Source: Halomonas socia | GTDB lineage: Bacteria > Pseudomonadota > Gammaproteobacteria > Pseudomonadales > Halomonadaceae | Assembly (NCBI RefSeq): GCF_010977575.1 | Contig: NZ_CP048812.1 | Span: 4,216,001-4,280,000 of the forward strand | Direction of reading: 5' to 3' | Length of the DNA stretch: 64,000 nucleotides | Shown here: positions 56,297-64,000 of the stretch, piece after piece | Numbering within the stretch: the stretch's first letter is position 1 | Layout: each line of letters begins with the position of its first letter | Notes under the pieces: model-generated | What the model was told of the DNA's origin: nothing | Seen by the model: only the letters and a program-made list of their open reading frames with translations | The model's database searches: none | Program-made: the position numbers and the translations under genes

Positions 56297-56306
56297 TCCA
56301 GATCAA
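56293..56306. promoter_or_regulatory. FNR/Anr box
   Basis: TTGATCCAGATCAA is a perfect FNR/Anr-type site (TTGAT-N4-ATCAA). It overlaps the stop of the glycerophosphodiesterase gene and lies 87 bp before the motA-motB fusion. It could control that gene; the location fits an upstream activator. Confidence 0.55.
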
Positions 56307-56392
56307 GGCCGGGGCCGCTAGCGTTCAAGGCCCGCGGCTGCCCTGCCGATAGTGCGAACACCGCGTCGCACACTATCGGCAAGGAATCCTGC

Positions 56393-56992
56393 ATGAATCC
56401 TTCTACGCTAATCGGCATCCTCGCCAGCATCCTGCTGCTGGCCAGCGTACTACTGTTCACTGCCGAATCGCCGGCCAGCTTCCTCAACCTGCCGGGGCTT
56501 GCCATCGTCATCACCGGCACCCTGGCCGCCACTTTCATCAGCTACCCGCTGCGCGAAGTGGTGCGCGTCACACGCCTGGTAGGCATCGTCTTCCGCCGCG
56601 AGAACACCTACGCCCGCGACGACATCAAGGAGCTGGTGGACATATCGCGGCTGTGGTTCCAGGGCGACGTCCAGGCCGACCTCACCGGCGACGGCCGTCG
56701 GGTGCTCGATGGGCTACTCGGTATGCTGAAGACTTTCGATGGACGCATCTCGGTAGAGGGCCACACCGACGATGTGCCGATCGCCACACCGCGTTTTCCT
56801 TCCAACTGGGAGCTCTCCGGCGCCCACGCCATTGCCGTAGTGCGCCATCTGCAGGAGCAGGAGGTTCCCGAGTCGCGGCTGCGCGCCATCGGCTACGCCG
56901 ACACCCAGCCGCTGGAGAGCAACGCCACGCCCGAAGGCCGCGCCGCCAATCGCCGGGTCGAGCTGGTACTTCACGAGGGACCGCGGCGCTGA
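56393..56992 (+). CDS. MotA-MotB deletion fusion (stator remnant)
   Basis: A 199-residue chimera. Residues 1 to about 94 are the N-terminus of a MotA/PomA-type stator protein (MNPSTLIGILASILLLASVLLFTAE, then NLPGLAIVITGTLAATFISYPL and ARDDIKELVDISRLWFQGDVQ). From about 95 (ADLTGDGRRVL) it continues as the OmpA-like peptidoglycan-binding domain of a MotB (VEGHTDDVPI, NWELSGAHAIAVVRHL, RAANRRVELVL). The last two MotA membrane segments and the MotB transmembrane helix are gone, so it cannot form a stator channel. In-frame junction at about 56670-56680. Confidence 0.8.
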   Translation: MNPSTLIGILASILLLASVLLFTAESPASFLNLPGLAIVITGTLAATFISYPLREVVRVTRLVGIVFRRENTYARDDIKELVDISRLWFQGDVQADLTGDGRRVLDGLLGMLKTFDGRISVEGHTDDVPIATPRFPSNWELSGAHAIAVVRHLQEQEVPESRLRAIGYADTQPLESNATPEGRAANRRVELVLHEGPRR

Positions 56993-56997
56993 GAAGG

Positions 56998-58458
56998 TCA
57001 ACCCAGCAACGCCAGCATGGCGTCGATATCGAGGTGCGTCTCCAGGGTATCGGCCAGGCGGTCGAGTTCGCGCTGGCGATGGGCGGCGTAGTCCACCGCC
57101 CCGCCATCGTGCAGCCCGCAGTGCGTCAACAGCGCCGCGCACGCCTCTGGCCGGTCGAACAGGCCATGCAGGTAGGTGCCCATGACCTGGCCGTCGTCGC
57201 TGACCGCACCGTCGGGTCGGCCATCAAGCTCGCATAGCGGGCGCGCCAGCGCCGGCCCTTCGCTGACGCCGTTGTGGATCTCGTAGCCGCTGATCGCCAC
57301 GCCGTCGGGCAGCAAGCGGCCACTCACGTTACGCAACTGCTTGCCCGCCACCATGCGAGTCTCAAACTCGAGCAGGCCCAGTCCTGGTGTCGAGCCAGCC
57401 GGTCCCTCCAGCCCGTCCGGGTCGTGCACCGCCCGACCCAGCATCTGCAAGCCGCCGCAGATGCCGAGCAACCTGCCGCCGTAGCGCAAGTGGCGCTGGA
57501 TCGCCGCCTCCCAGCCCTGGGCGCGCAGCCACTCGAGGTCGCTGCGAGTGCTCTTGCTACCCGGCAGGATGATCAGGTCCGCCGGCGGCATCGCCTGGCC
57601 TGGTCCAAGCTGATTCGGCCCGATAAAACTGAGCTCGACCTGCGGATGCAGGCGCAAGGGATCGAAGTCGTTATGGTTGCTGATCCGCGGCAACGCCGGC
57701 ACCACTACCTTGAGCGTGTCTCCCTGTCCCACTCTACCGCTGCGGCCAATGCTGTCCTCGGCGTCGAGCAGCAGTCCCTGCAGATAGGGCAGCGTGCCGT
57801 ATACCGGCTTGCCTGTACGCTCGGTCAGCCACGCCAGGCCCGGTTCAAGCAGGGCGATATCGCCGCGAAAACGGTTGATGACGAAGCCGCAGGTACGCGC
57901 GCGCTCGCTCTCGCTAAGCAGCTCCAGGGTGCCCACCAGCTGGGCGAAGACCCCGCCGCGGTCGATATCGCCGACCAGCACCACCGGACAATCCACCATC
58001 TCGGCGAAGCCCATATTGGCGATGTCGTTGGCGCGCAGGTTGATCTCCGCTGGGCTGCCCGCCCCTTCGGCAATGATCACGTCAAAGCGCGCCGACAGCG
58101 CCTGCCACGCCGACAGCACGCTCTCACGCGCCGTGCGCTTGTAGGCGTGGTAATCCAGCGCATCCATATGGCCGTGGACCCGGCCGCGCAGGATCACCTG
58201 GGCGCCGCGGTCGCTCTCGGGCTTGAGCAGTACCGGGTTCATGTCGCTATGGGGCTCGACGCCTGCCGCCAGCGCCTGCAGCGCCGTGGAGCGGCCGATC
58301 TCGCCGCCATCCATGGTCACCGCGCTGTTCAGCGCCATGTTCTGCGGCTTGAACGGCACCACCGACACCCCACGCCGCACCAACACCCGGCACAGCCCCG
58401 CCACCAGCGTGCTCTTGCCGGCATCCGAGGTGGTGCCCTGGATCATCAGCGTCGTCAT
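56998..58458 (-). CDS. cobQ: Cobyric acid synthase CobQ
   Basis: A 486-residue amidotransferase that amidates adenosylcobyrinic acid a,c-diamide at four side chains. It has an N-terminal P-loop-like synthetase ([20 protein letters not shown], residues 5-24) and a C-terminal glutaminase with the nucleophile in [12 protein letters not shown] (about 322-333) and the paired His in [10 protein letters not shown]. Last gene of the B12 operon, 5 bp after cobO. Confidence 0.95.
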   Translation of the reverse strand: MTTLMIQGTTSDAGKSTLVAGLCRVLVRRGVSVVPFKPQNMALNSAVTMDGGEIGRSTALQALAAGVEPHSDMNPVLLKPESDRGAQVILRGRVHGHMDALDYHAYKRTARESVLSAWQALSARFDVIIAEGAGSPAEINLRANDIANMGFAEMVDCPVVLVGDIDRGGVFAQLVGTLELLSESERARTCGFVINRFRGDIALLEPGLAWLTERTGKPVYGTLPYLQGLLLDAEDSIGRSGRVGQGDTLKVVVPALPRISNHNDFDPLRLHPQVELSFIGPNQLGPGQAMPPADLIILPGSKSTRSDLEWLRAQGWEAAIQRHLRYGGRLLGICGGLQMLGRAVHDPDGLEGPAGSTPGLGLLEFETRMVAGKQLRNVSGRLLPDGVAISGYEIHNGVSEGPALARPLCELDGRPDGAVSDDGQVMGTYLHGLFDRPEACAALLTHCGLHDGGAVDYAAHRQRELDRLADTLETHLDIDAMLALLG

Positions 58459-58462
58459 GGGG

Positions 58463-59074
58463 TTAAAGCTCTATGCCTCGTTGCGCTTTCACTCCTTGAT
58501 CCTTGAAGGCGTGCTTGACCACTTTCATCTCGGTGACGGTATCGGCCAATTCGATCAACGGCTGCGGCGCATGGCGACCGGTAACCACGGTGTGCTGCAT
58601 GGCCGGACGCGCCTGCAGGTCGTCGAGAACCCGGTCGAGGTCGAGGTACTCGTAGCGCAGCGCAATATTGAGCTCGTCGAGCAGTATCAGGTCGTAGCTG
58701 TCGTCGGCCAGCATGCGGCTGGCCTCTGCCCAGGCGGCCTCGGCGGCCCAGACATCGCGCTCGCGATCCTGGGTATCCCAGGTGTAGCCCTCGCCCATCA
58801 CGTGGTACTCCACGCCCGGCAGCTGACGGAAGAACGCCTCCTCACCGGTCTGGAACTTGCCCTTGATGAACTGCACCACGCCGACTTTCATCCCGTGCCC
58901 CAGTGCGCGGGCCAACATACCGAAGCCGGAACTGCTCTTGCCCTTGCCGGGCCCGGTGAGCACCAGCAGCAGGCCCTGCTCCTTGTCGGCGGCGTTGATG
59001 CGCTGGTTCATGACCTTTTGCTTGGCGGCCATGCGCTGGGCGTGGCGCTCGGGGGACTTGGCGTTGTCTCGCAT
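58463..59074 (-). CDS. cobO: Cob(I)yrinic acid a,c-diamide adenosyltransferase CobO
   Basis: A 203-residue BtuR/CobO enzyme that attaches the adenosyl group to the corrin cobalt. ATP loop [16 protein letters not shown] (about 39-54), then [14 protein letters not shown] and [14 protein letters not shown]. coli BtuR has GNGKGK where this has GPGKGK. Between cobB and cobQ in the operon. Confidence 0.93.
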   Translation of the reverse strand: MRDNAKSPERHAQRMAAKQKVMNQRINAADKEQGLLLVLTGPGKGKSSSGFGMLARALGHGMKVGVVQFIKGKFQTGEEAFFRQLPGVEYHVMGEGYTWDTQDRERDVWAAEAAWAEASRMLADDSYDLILLDELNIALRYEYLDLDRVLDDLQARPAMQHTVVTGRHAPQPLIELADTVTEMKVVKHAFKDQGVKAQRGIEL

Positions 59075-59088
59075 GCTCGGCTCCTGGA

Positions 59089-60405
59089 TCAGACGCTGAA
59101 GGATTCACCGCGGAAGATGGCGGCGGTCAGTGCCGGCGCCGAAGGAAAGTAGCCGTGGAAATAGCTGGTCACCAGGGCACCGTTGCGATACACCGGTTCG
59201 GCCTCGCTGCCGGCCAGCTTGCGCGTGCGCCCCAGCGGCACGGCGTCGCTTTCCAGCCGCGAATGGTGATAGGTGTGGCCACGCAGTTCACCGCGCTGGG
59301 TATGCAGGCTCTGCAGCCCCAGCGCGGTGAGCTTGCCAGCCATGCGCGCCGTGCCGGGCAGTAACCCGAGCATGGCGTGGCCCACTCCGTCGACATCGAC
59401 CAGTTGCTCGACGCAGGCCATCAGCCCCCCACACTCGGCCAGCATCGGCTTGCCGGCGGCGTGATGAGTACGCAGCGCATCCAGCATCGGCGCGTTAGCC
59501 GCCAGCCGTGCGGCATGCAGCTCAGGGTAGCCACCGGGCAACCATAGCGCATCACAGTCTGGCAGGGTTGTGTCGGCCAGCGGCGAGAAGAAGCTCAGCT
59601 TGGCGCCCATTTGAGCGAGCAGGTCGAGGTTGGCGCGATACAGGAACGCGAAGGCGTCGTCTTTGGCCACACCAATTCTCATCCCTTCCAGCAAGCGAGG
59701 CGCCGGCTCGGGTACCGCGGCCTCGAGGGTCACCCGCGCCGGCAAGCGGCCGAGGCCGGCCTCGGCGAGGACCTCGGCGGCGGCGTCAAGTTGCGCATCC
59801 AAGCCAGCGAGTTCGCCGGCCTGCACCAAACCCAGGTGACGATCGGGAATCTTCATCGCCTCATGGCGCGGAATGGCACCGAGCAGGGAGAGCCCCGCCG
59901 GCATGCTCTCCGCCAGCAGCCTGCCGTGGCCCGGGCTGCCGACGCGATTGGCGATCACCTCGTGGATGGCAAGGTCGGGATGGTAGTTGGCCAGCCCCTG
60001 CGCCACGGCACCGAAAGTCTGGGCCATGCCCCAGGCGTCGATCACCGGCAGCGCCGGCAACTCAGCCAAAATCGCCAGGTCGGCGCTGGATGGGTCGCCA
60101 TCGAACAGCCCCATGGAGCCCTCGACCAGGATCAGGTCCGCGTCACGGGCGGCCTCGGCAAGGCGCCAGCGGCACTCCGCCTCCCCGGTCATCCATGGAT
60201 GAAGCTGGTAGACCGGCTCGCCCGAGGCCACCTCCTGCACCATGGGGTCGAGATAGTCAGGGCCATGCTTGAACACCCTGACCTTGCGCCCGGCGTTGCG
60301 GTGCAGCCGCGCCAGCGCCGCGGTCACCATGGACTTGCCCTGACCGGAGCCGGGGGCGGTAATCAGGGCGGCATGGGTTTCGCCGCGAATCGTTGAAGTC
60401 GTCAT
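59089..60405 (-). CDS. cobB: Cobyrinate a,c-diamide synthase CobB (CbiA)
   Basis: A 438-residue glutamine-dependent amidotransferase. N-terminal ATP loop ITAPGSGQGKSMVTAAL (about 15-31), glutaminase nucleophile in PMLAECGGLMACVE (about 334-347) and the paired His in TSYFHGYFPSAP. It makes the a- and c-amides of cobyrinate before adenosylation by CobO. Confidence 0.94.
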   Translation of the reverse strand: MTTSTIRGETHAALITAPGSGQGKSMVTAALARLHRNAGRKVRVFKHGPDYLDPMVQEVASGEPVYQLHPWMTGEAECRWRLAEAARDADLILVEGSMGLFDGDPSSADLAILAELPALPVIDAWGMAQTFGAVAQGLANYHPDLAIHEVIANRVGSPGHGRLLAESMPAGLSLLGAIPRHEAMKIPDRHLGLVQAGELAGLDAQLDAAAEVLAEAGLGRLPARVTLEAAVPEPAPRLLEGMRIGVAKDDAFAFLYRANLDLLAQMGAKLSFFSPLADTTLPDCDALWLPGGYPELHAARLAANAPMLDALRTHHAAGKPMLAECGGLMACVEQLVDVDGVGHAMLGLLPGTARMAGKLTALGLQSLHTQRGELRGHTYHHSRLESDAVPLGRTRKLAGSEAEPVYRNGALVTSYFHGYFPSAPALTAAIFRGESFSV

Positions 60406-60406
60406 A

Positions 60407-61174
60407 TCACCTCACGGGTACGAAAACGGGAGCACCGTCGACCTCGGCAGTGGCCAGTCGCTGGCCATAGAGACGCTCGAGGGCACCGGGCACCAGCATG
60501 GCGTCGCGCGGGCCCCAGCACGCCTCGCCGTCGGGATAGAGCAGCAGCAGATGATCGCACCAGCGCGCCGCCAGGTTGAGATCGTGCAGGCACATCATCA
60601 CCACCTTGCCTTCGGCGGCCTGTCCGGCGAGCAGCGCCATCACCGCCGTCTGGTGGTGCAGATCGAGATGGTTGGTGGGCTCGTCGGCGAGCCAGATCTG
60701 CGGCGCCTGGGTCAGCAGCGTGGCGATGGCCAGGCGCTGGCGCTCACCGCCCGAAAGCGTGCTGACCAGTCGCTCGGCCAGGTGATCGACGTCGAGTCGT
60801 TCGAGCGCCTCCTCAGCCAGGCGCAGGTCCTCACCGCCCTCCATCTGCCACGGCGACAGCCACGGATGGCGGCCGATCAGCGCGGTTTCACGCACCGTGG
60901 CGGGAAAGCCGTCGTGGCGCTCCTGGAACACCAGCCCCAGCGCCCGCGCCACCTGGCGGCGACCCAGCACGGCCAGCGGCCGGCTGTCGAGCAGCACCCC
61001 ACCACGCCGCGGCGCGCGCAGCCCGGCCAGGGTATGCAGCAGCGTCGTCTTACCCGCGCCGTTGGGACCCAGCACGCCCCACATCTGCCCCGGCTCGAGG
61101 CTAAGCGACAGCGCGCGACCATCGACGCGCCCGGGCACGTCGATGACCAGATCGCGGATCTCGAGGCGGCTCAT
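60407..61174 (-). CDS. btuD: Vitamin B12 ABC transporter ATPase BtuD
   Basis: A 255-residue FecE-like ABC ATPase. Walker A GPNGAGKTT (about 36-44), signature LSGGERQRLAIA, Walker B with DEPTNHLD, and CLHDLNLAARWC. Its start shares bases with the btuC stop. It powers B12 import through BtuC. Confidence 0.9.
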   Translation of the reverse strand: MSRLEIRDLVIDVPGRVDGRALSLSLEPGQMWGVLGPNGAGKTTLLHTLAGLRAPRRGGVLLDSRPLAVLGRRQVARALGLVFQERHDGFPATVRETALIGRHPWLSPWQMEGGEDLRLAEEALERLDVDHLAERLVSTLSGGERQRLAIATLLTQAPQIWLADEPTNHLDLHHQTAVMALLAGQAAEGKVVMMCLHDLNLAARWCDHLLLLYPDGEACWGPRDAMLVPGALERLYGQRLATAEVDGAPVFVPVR

Positions 61175-62181
61175 CAGCGACTCCGGTAGAGCAGGTAGAG
61201 GAAGGTCGGCACACCGAGCAGCGCGGTGATCACACCCACCGGCAGCTGCTCAGGGGCGATCATGGTGCGCGCGAGGGTGTCGGCGAGCACCAGCAGGGTG
61301 CCCCCGGCCAGTGCGCAAGCCGGCAGGATCAGGCGCTGGTCGTTGCCCAGCACCAGGCGCAGCATATGCGGCACCACCAGGCCGACGAAGCCGATGCTAC
61401 CGGCGGTGGTCACCGCCATAGCGGTCAGGGCGCTGGCAGCGAGATAGATGCCCCACTCCAGCGGGCGCACCTTGACCCCCAGCGCCGCCGCCTGCAGCGG
61501 CCCCCGCGCCATCACGTTGAGGCTGCGCCCCAGCGGCATCAGCAGCAGGCAGATGACCAGCAGCAGCGCCAGCGGCGGCCAGGGCGTGCGCGAATAGGAG
61601 AGATCGCCCATCAGCCAGTAGAGCATACCCGGCAGACGCTCCGCCGGGCTTAGCGCCAACATCAGGGTGATCACCGCGCCCCAGCCGGCAGCGACCACTA
61701 CCCCGGTGAGCAGCAGCCGCGACGGCGTCCAGCTGCCGGTGCCGTGGGCCAGACCGAAGACCAACAGCGTCGAGGCAAAGGCCCCGGCAAACGCCGAACC
61801 GGTGATCACCGCCCCACCCAGCCCCGCCAGCATCGCCGCCAGCGCCCCCACCGAGGCGCCGCCGGAGAGCCCCAGCACGTAGGGGTCGGCCAGCGGGTTG
61901 CGCAGCAGCACCTGCATCAAGGCCCCGGCCACGGCGAGCAGCCCGCCCACCGCGAAGGCGGACAGCGAACGCGGCAGGCGCAACTCAAGGACCAGCGTAC
62001 GTGACAGGGCATCGCCCTCGCCACGCAGCACTGCCCACAGCATCTCCGGGGCCACGCTGGCACTGCCTACGGCAAGCGAAAGCCCCAGCGCGGCACAACC
62101 ACCCAGCGCCAGCACCGCCAGCGGCAGCCACATGCCACGGCCCGCAAACATTGGGTGTGCGCCCAGCTCAGCGGCGGCCAC
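61174..62181 (-). CDS. btuC: Vitamin B12 ABC transporter permease BtuC
   Basis: A 335-residue FecCD-family permease with about ten membrane segments. Typical motifs: LRLPRSLSAFAVGGLLAVAGALMQVLLRNPLADPYVLGLSGGASVGA and the C-terminal GFVGLVVPHMLRLVLG. It overlaps btuF by 14 bp at its start. It forms the inner-membrane channel. Confidence 0.9.
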   Translation of the reverse strand: MAAAELGAHPMFAGRGMWLPLAVLALGGCAALGLSLAVGSASVAPEMLWAVLRGEGDALSRTLVLELRLPRSLSAFAVGGLLAVAGALMQVLLRNPLADPYVLGLSGGASVGALAAMLAGLGGAVITGSAFAGAFASTLLVFGLAHGTGSWTPSRLLLTGVVVAAGWGAVITLMLALSPAERLPGMLYWLMGDLSYSRTPWPPLALLLVICLLLMPLGRSLNVMARGPLQAAALGVKVRPLEWGIYLAASALTAMAVTTAGSIGFVGLVVPHMLRLVLGNDQRLILPACALAGGTLLVLADTLARTMIAPEQLPVGVITALLGVPTFLYLLYRSR

Positions 62182-63070
62182 GCGCCACCTCGAGCTTCTC
62201 GCAGAGGATTCGGCTGCCTTCCAGCAGCCGCGGCGTGGGGCGCTGAATCAGCGACGGCGGCACAAAGAACAGGTTGTCGCGCTCCACCGCCGCCAGGCCG
62301 GGATACTGCTGCCAGTGGGTCAGCCAGTGGCGGTTCTCTTCGCCCATGCCGCCGGCGACGATAACCTCCGGGTCGGCGGCCAGCACGGCTTCGTCGTCGA
62401 TGCGCGGCACCAGACGCGACAGCTCGCCGAACACATTGACCCCGCCGCATAGCCGCACCACTTCGCCGATCAGGTGCTCATCGTTGACGCTCATCAGCGG
62501 CTCGTCCCAGACCTGATAGAAGGTCGCCACCGGCTCGGCATCGGCGTACTCATCGGCCAGCGCCGCCATCGCGGCGCGGAACTCGGCAGCCACCGCATCG
62601 CCCTGCGCCTCGCTGCCCGCCAGCCGCGCCAGGCGCTCGATGGTCGTGGCCACGCTATCGACGCTGCGCGGCTCGATATAGAACACCGGTACACCCAGCG
62701 CCTCGATGGTCTCCAACTGCTCGATCGGGTTACCGGTGACCCAGCCGATCACCAGGTCCGGTTCGAGGGAGACCAACGTCTCCAGATCGACCCGGGTATG
62801 GCTGCCTACCGAAGTGACCTCCCGTGCCTCCGGCGGGTAGTCGCTGTAAGAGACCACTGCCACTACCCGGTCACCACCGCCGGCGGCCCAGGTCAGCTCG
62901 GTAGCGCCAGGAGAGAGCGTGGCGATCCGGCTTGCCGGCGCCGCCAGGCACACCTCGCGGTCGCGGTCATCGACCACGCAGACGGGGTCTGCCTGGGCTG
63001 AGGCTCCCCACCACGGGAAGAGCGCCAGCGCGAGCCCGGCTAGCCGGCCGAGCAAACGCCTACCGCCCAA
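62168..63070 (-). CDS. btuF: Vitamin B12-binding periplasmic protein BtuF
   Basis: A cobalamin-binding protein of about 300 residues of the FecB/BtuF fold (ATLSPGATELTWAAGGGDRVVAVVSYSDYPPEA, then VIGWVTGNPIEQLETIEALG). A Sec signal ends in GASAQA. Upstream starts (to 63160) run inside btuB; a TTG at 63070 gives MLGGRRLLGRLAGLALALFPWW, a good signal peptide. The exact start is uncertain. It delivers B12 to BtuCD. Confidence 0.8.
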   Translation of the reverse strand: MGGRRLLGRLAGLALALFPWWGASAQADPVCVVDDRDREVCLAAPASRIATLSPGATELTWAAGGGDRVVAVVSYSDYPPEAREVTSVGSHTRVDLETLVSLEPDLVIGWVTGNPIEQLETIEALGVPVFYIEPRSVDSVATTIERLARLAGSEAQGDAVAAEFRAAMAALADEYADAEPVATFYQVWDEPLMSVNDEHLIGEVVRLCGGVNVFGELSRLVPRIDDEAVLAADPEVIVAGGMGEENRHWLTHWQQYPGLAAVERDNLFFVPPSLIQRPTPRLLEGSRILCEKLEVARGRR

Positions 63071-64000
63071 AGTGGACGCTGACAAAGGCAGCACGGCCGG
63101 CGCTGAGATAATCATCGCCATCGAAGAAGCGAGTCGTGACGTAGTCCTTATCAAGTGCATTCTCCACGGTCAGGCGTGCCGACCACAGCGGGGCAAATTG
63201 CCAGCCGGCGCGCAGATTGACCAGTCCGTAGCCGCCGATCCGCTCTTCATTGTCGGCATCGTTGTAGCGATGATTCTGCACGATCCAGGAGCCGCCCAGC
63301 GACCAGTCGCCCAGCTCGCGGTCGGCATCGAGGCGCAGGCTCTGCGAGGCACGCCGCTGGATACGCTTGCCCGTGGCACGATTTTCCGGATCGCTGTAGG
63401 TCAGCGCCGCCGCCAACGTCCAGTCGTCGAGTTCGGCCCCAGCGGAGAGCTCGATGCCACGAATACGCGTGGTGGGGATATTGGTCGTCACATCGCCGCG
63501 CTGGCCAGCGATCAGGTTGTCGATATCGGTTTGATAAAGCGCCGTATCCCAGAACCAGCTTGCATACTGACCGCGAACCCCAAGCTCGATCGTTTCGGAC
63601 GTCTCCGCCTCCAGGTCGGGATTGCCAAAGCCCGGGAAGTAGAGATCATTGAAACTCGGTGCCTTGAACGCCGTGCCGTAGCTTGCGCGCAGCGTATGCC
63701 GGTCATCGAGATCATAGCCCAGCACCAGGCTGCCGGTGACTTCCTCACCATAGCTCTCATTATCGTCATAACGCAGACTGGCCTGTACTGCAAAGGGCGC
63801 GAAGTCAAGCAGTCCCTGGGCAAATACCGCGGTATTGTCGCGGCTATCGACGGCGTAGTCGTTGCTGCCTGAGACTTCATCCTCGCTGTACTCGGCGCCA
63901 GCGATCAGCTCATGCATGCCGAAGCTGAGGGTATTCTGCCAGCGCAGCGTCTGGGTGCGTGTATCGATGCTGGAATCGCCGAAGTCATCGAAGGAATCCA
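63060..64000 (-). CDS. btuB: TonB-dependent B12 receptor BtuB, C-terminal part (N-terminus outside window)
   Basis: Outer-membrane receptor beta barrel. It holds strands such as LGYDLDDRHTLRASYGTAFKAPSFNDLYFPGFGNPDLEAETSE (the TonB-dependent barrel signature) and ends in ...AFVSVHFGR near the window's lower coordinate. The window contains the last 312 or so residues; the plug and signal peptide lie to the right. Its place before btuFCD and cob genes supports the B12 assignment. A cobalamin riboswitch would be expected upstream, outside the window. Confidence 0.88.
   Translation of the reverse strand, partial: DSFDDFGDSSIDTRTQTLRWQNTLSFGMHELIAGAEYSEDEVSGSNDYAVDSRDNTAVFAQGLLDFAPFAVQASLRYDDNESYGEEVTGSLVLGYDLDDRHTLRASYGTAFKAPSFNDLYFPGFGNPDLEAETSETIELGVRGQYASWFWDTALYQTDIDNLIAGQRGDVTTNIPTTRIRGIELSAGAELDDWTLAAALTYSDPENRATGKRIQRRASQSLRLDADRELGDWSLGGSWIVQNHRYNDADNEERIGGYGLVNLRAGWQFAPLWSARLTVENALDKDYVTTRFFDGDDYLSAGRAAFVSVHFGR

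Noticed and set aside
57274-58506. A 410-codon frame opposite cobQ
   Set aside because: Shadow ORF; the CobQ glutaminase and P-loop motifs are on the minus strand.
63070-63160. A longer BtuF start at 63160
   Set aside because: It would overlap btuB by about 100 bp and put about 30 unconserved residues before a good signal peptide.

Overview
The window is GC-rich chromosomal DNA from a gammaproteobacterium, most likely Halomonas or a close relative. The evidence is the choline-to-betaine cluster (choX, betIBA), a proVWX-type betaine transporter, fadBA/fadE beta-oxidation genes, E. coli-like TatD, EpmC, RlmM and Uup, and the rrn layout 16S-tRNA-Ile-tRNA-Ala-23S-5S. No plasmid or phage replication genes are visible. 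The one complete mobile element is an IS66-family insertion beside the rRNA operon.

Layout. 1-1.7 kb: end of a lipoprotein gene, then a coupled trxC/DCC thiol-redox pair. 1.8-7.4 kb: a leftward operon (BesD-like 2-oxoglutarate oxygenase, DddP-like M24 enzyme, MmsA-type dehydrogenase, LysE exporter, possible 29-residue peptide) with a divergent LysR regulator; its substrate is unknown. 7.4-10 kb: DUF488 protein, sodium:alanine/glycine symporter, flavodoxin-like protein. 10-13.4 kb: fadBA, with fadB broken twice. 13.6-25.8 kb: housekeeping genes (DUF5924/DUF2914 protein, SlyA-type regulator, UspA, Uup, TatD, EpmC, MATE pump, DUF3080 lipoprotein, TusA, RlmM) and a REP pair that supplies the end of epmC. 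25.9-28.3 kb: IS66. 28.4-34.4 kb: rRNA operon on the minus strand with tandem promoters, a vestigial 5S fragment and a degenerate tRNA-Ile. 34.6-35.1 kb: three identical tRNA-Asn genes and tRNA-Met. 35.2-46.5 kb: osmoprotection block (choX, betIBA, then fadE, then proVWX). 46.6-55.1 kb: SLC13 permease, an enoyl-CoA hydratase / NDP-forming acyl-CoA synthetase / enoyl-CoA hydratase operon with a divergent RpiR regulator, a quinone oxidoreductase and an unknown protein. 55.5-57 kb: glycerophosphodiesterase and an in-frame MotA-MotB deletion fusion. 57-64 kb: a leftward B12 operon, btuB-btuF-btuC-btuD-cobB-cobO-cobQ.

How the genes work together. ChoX, BetB and BetA import and oxidise choline to glycine betaine under BetI, and ProVWX imports ready-made betaine. 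FadE, FadB and FadA form the beta-oxidation spiral. The B12 block couples corrinoid uptake to late corrin-ring steps.

Two themes deserve attention. First, the 1.8-6.4 kb operon is the best candidate for an undescribed pathway: its M24 enzyme keeps all six DddP metal ligands at identical spacing but has Gly where DddP has its catalytic Asp. Second, five reading-frame breaks, four of them in G/C runs or a dropped C, fall in otherwise intact genes. This looks more like sequence error than gene decay, so those genes are annotated as full length with a note.
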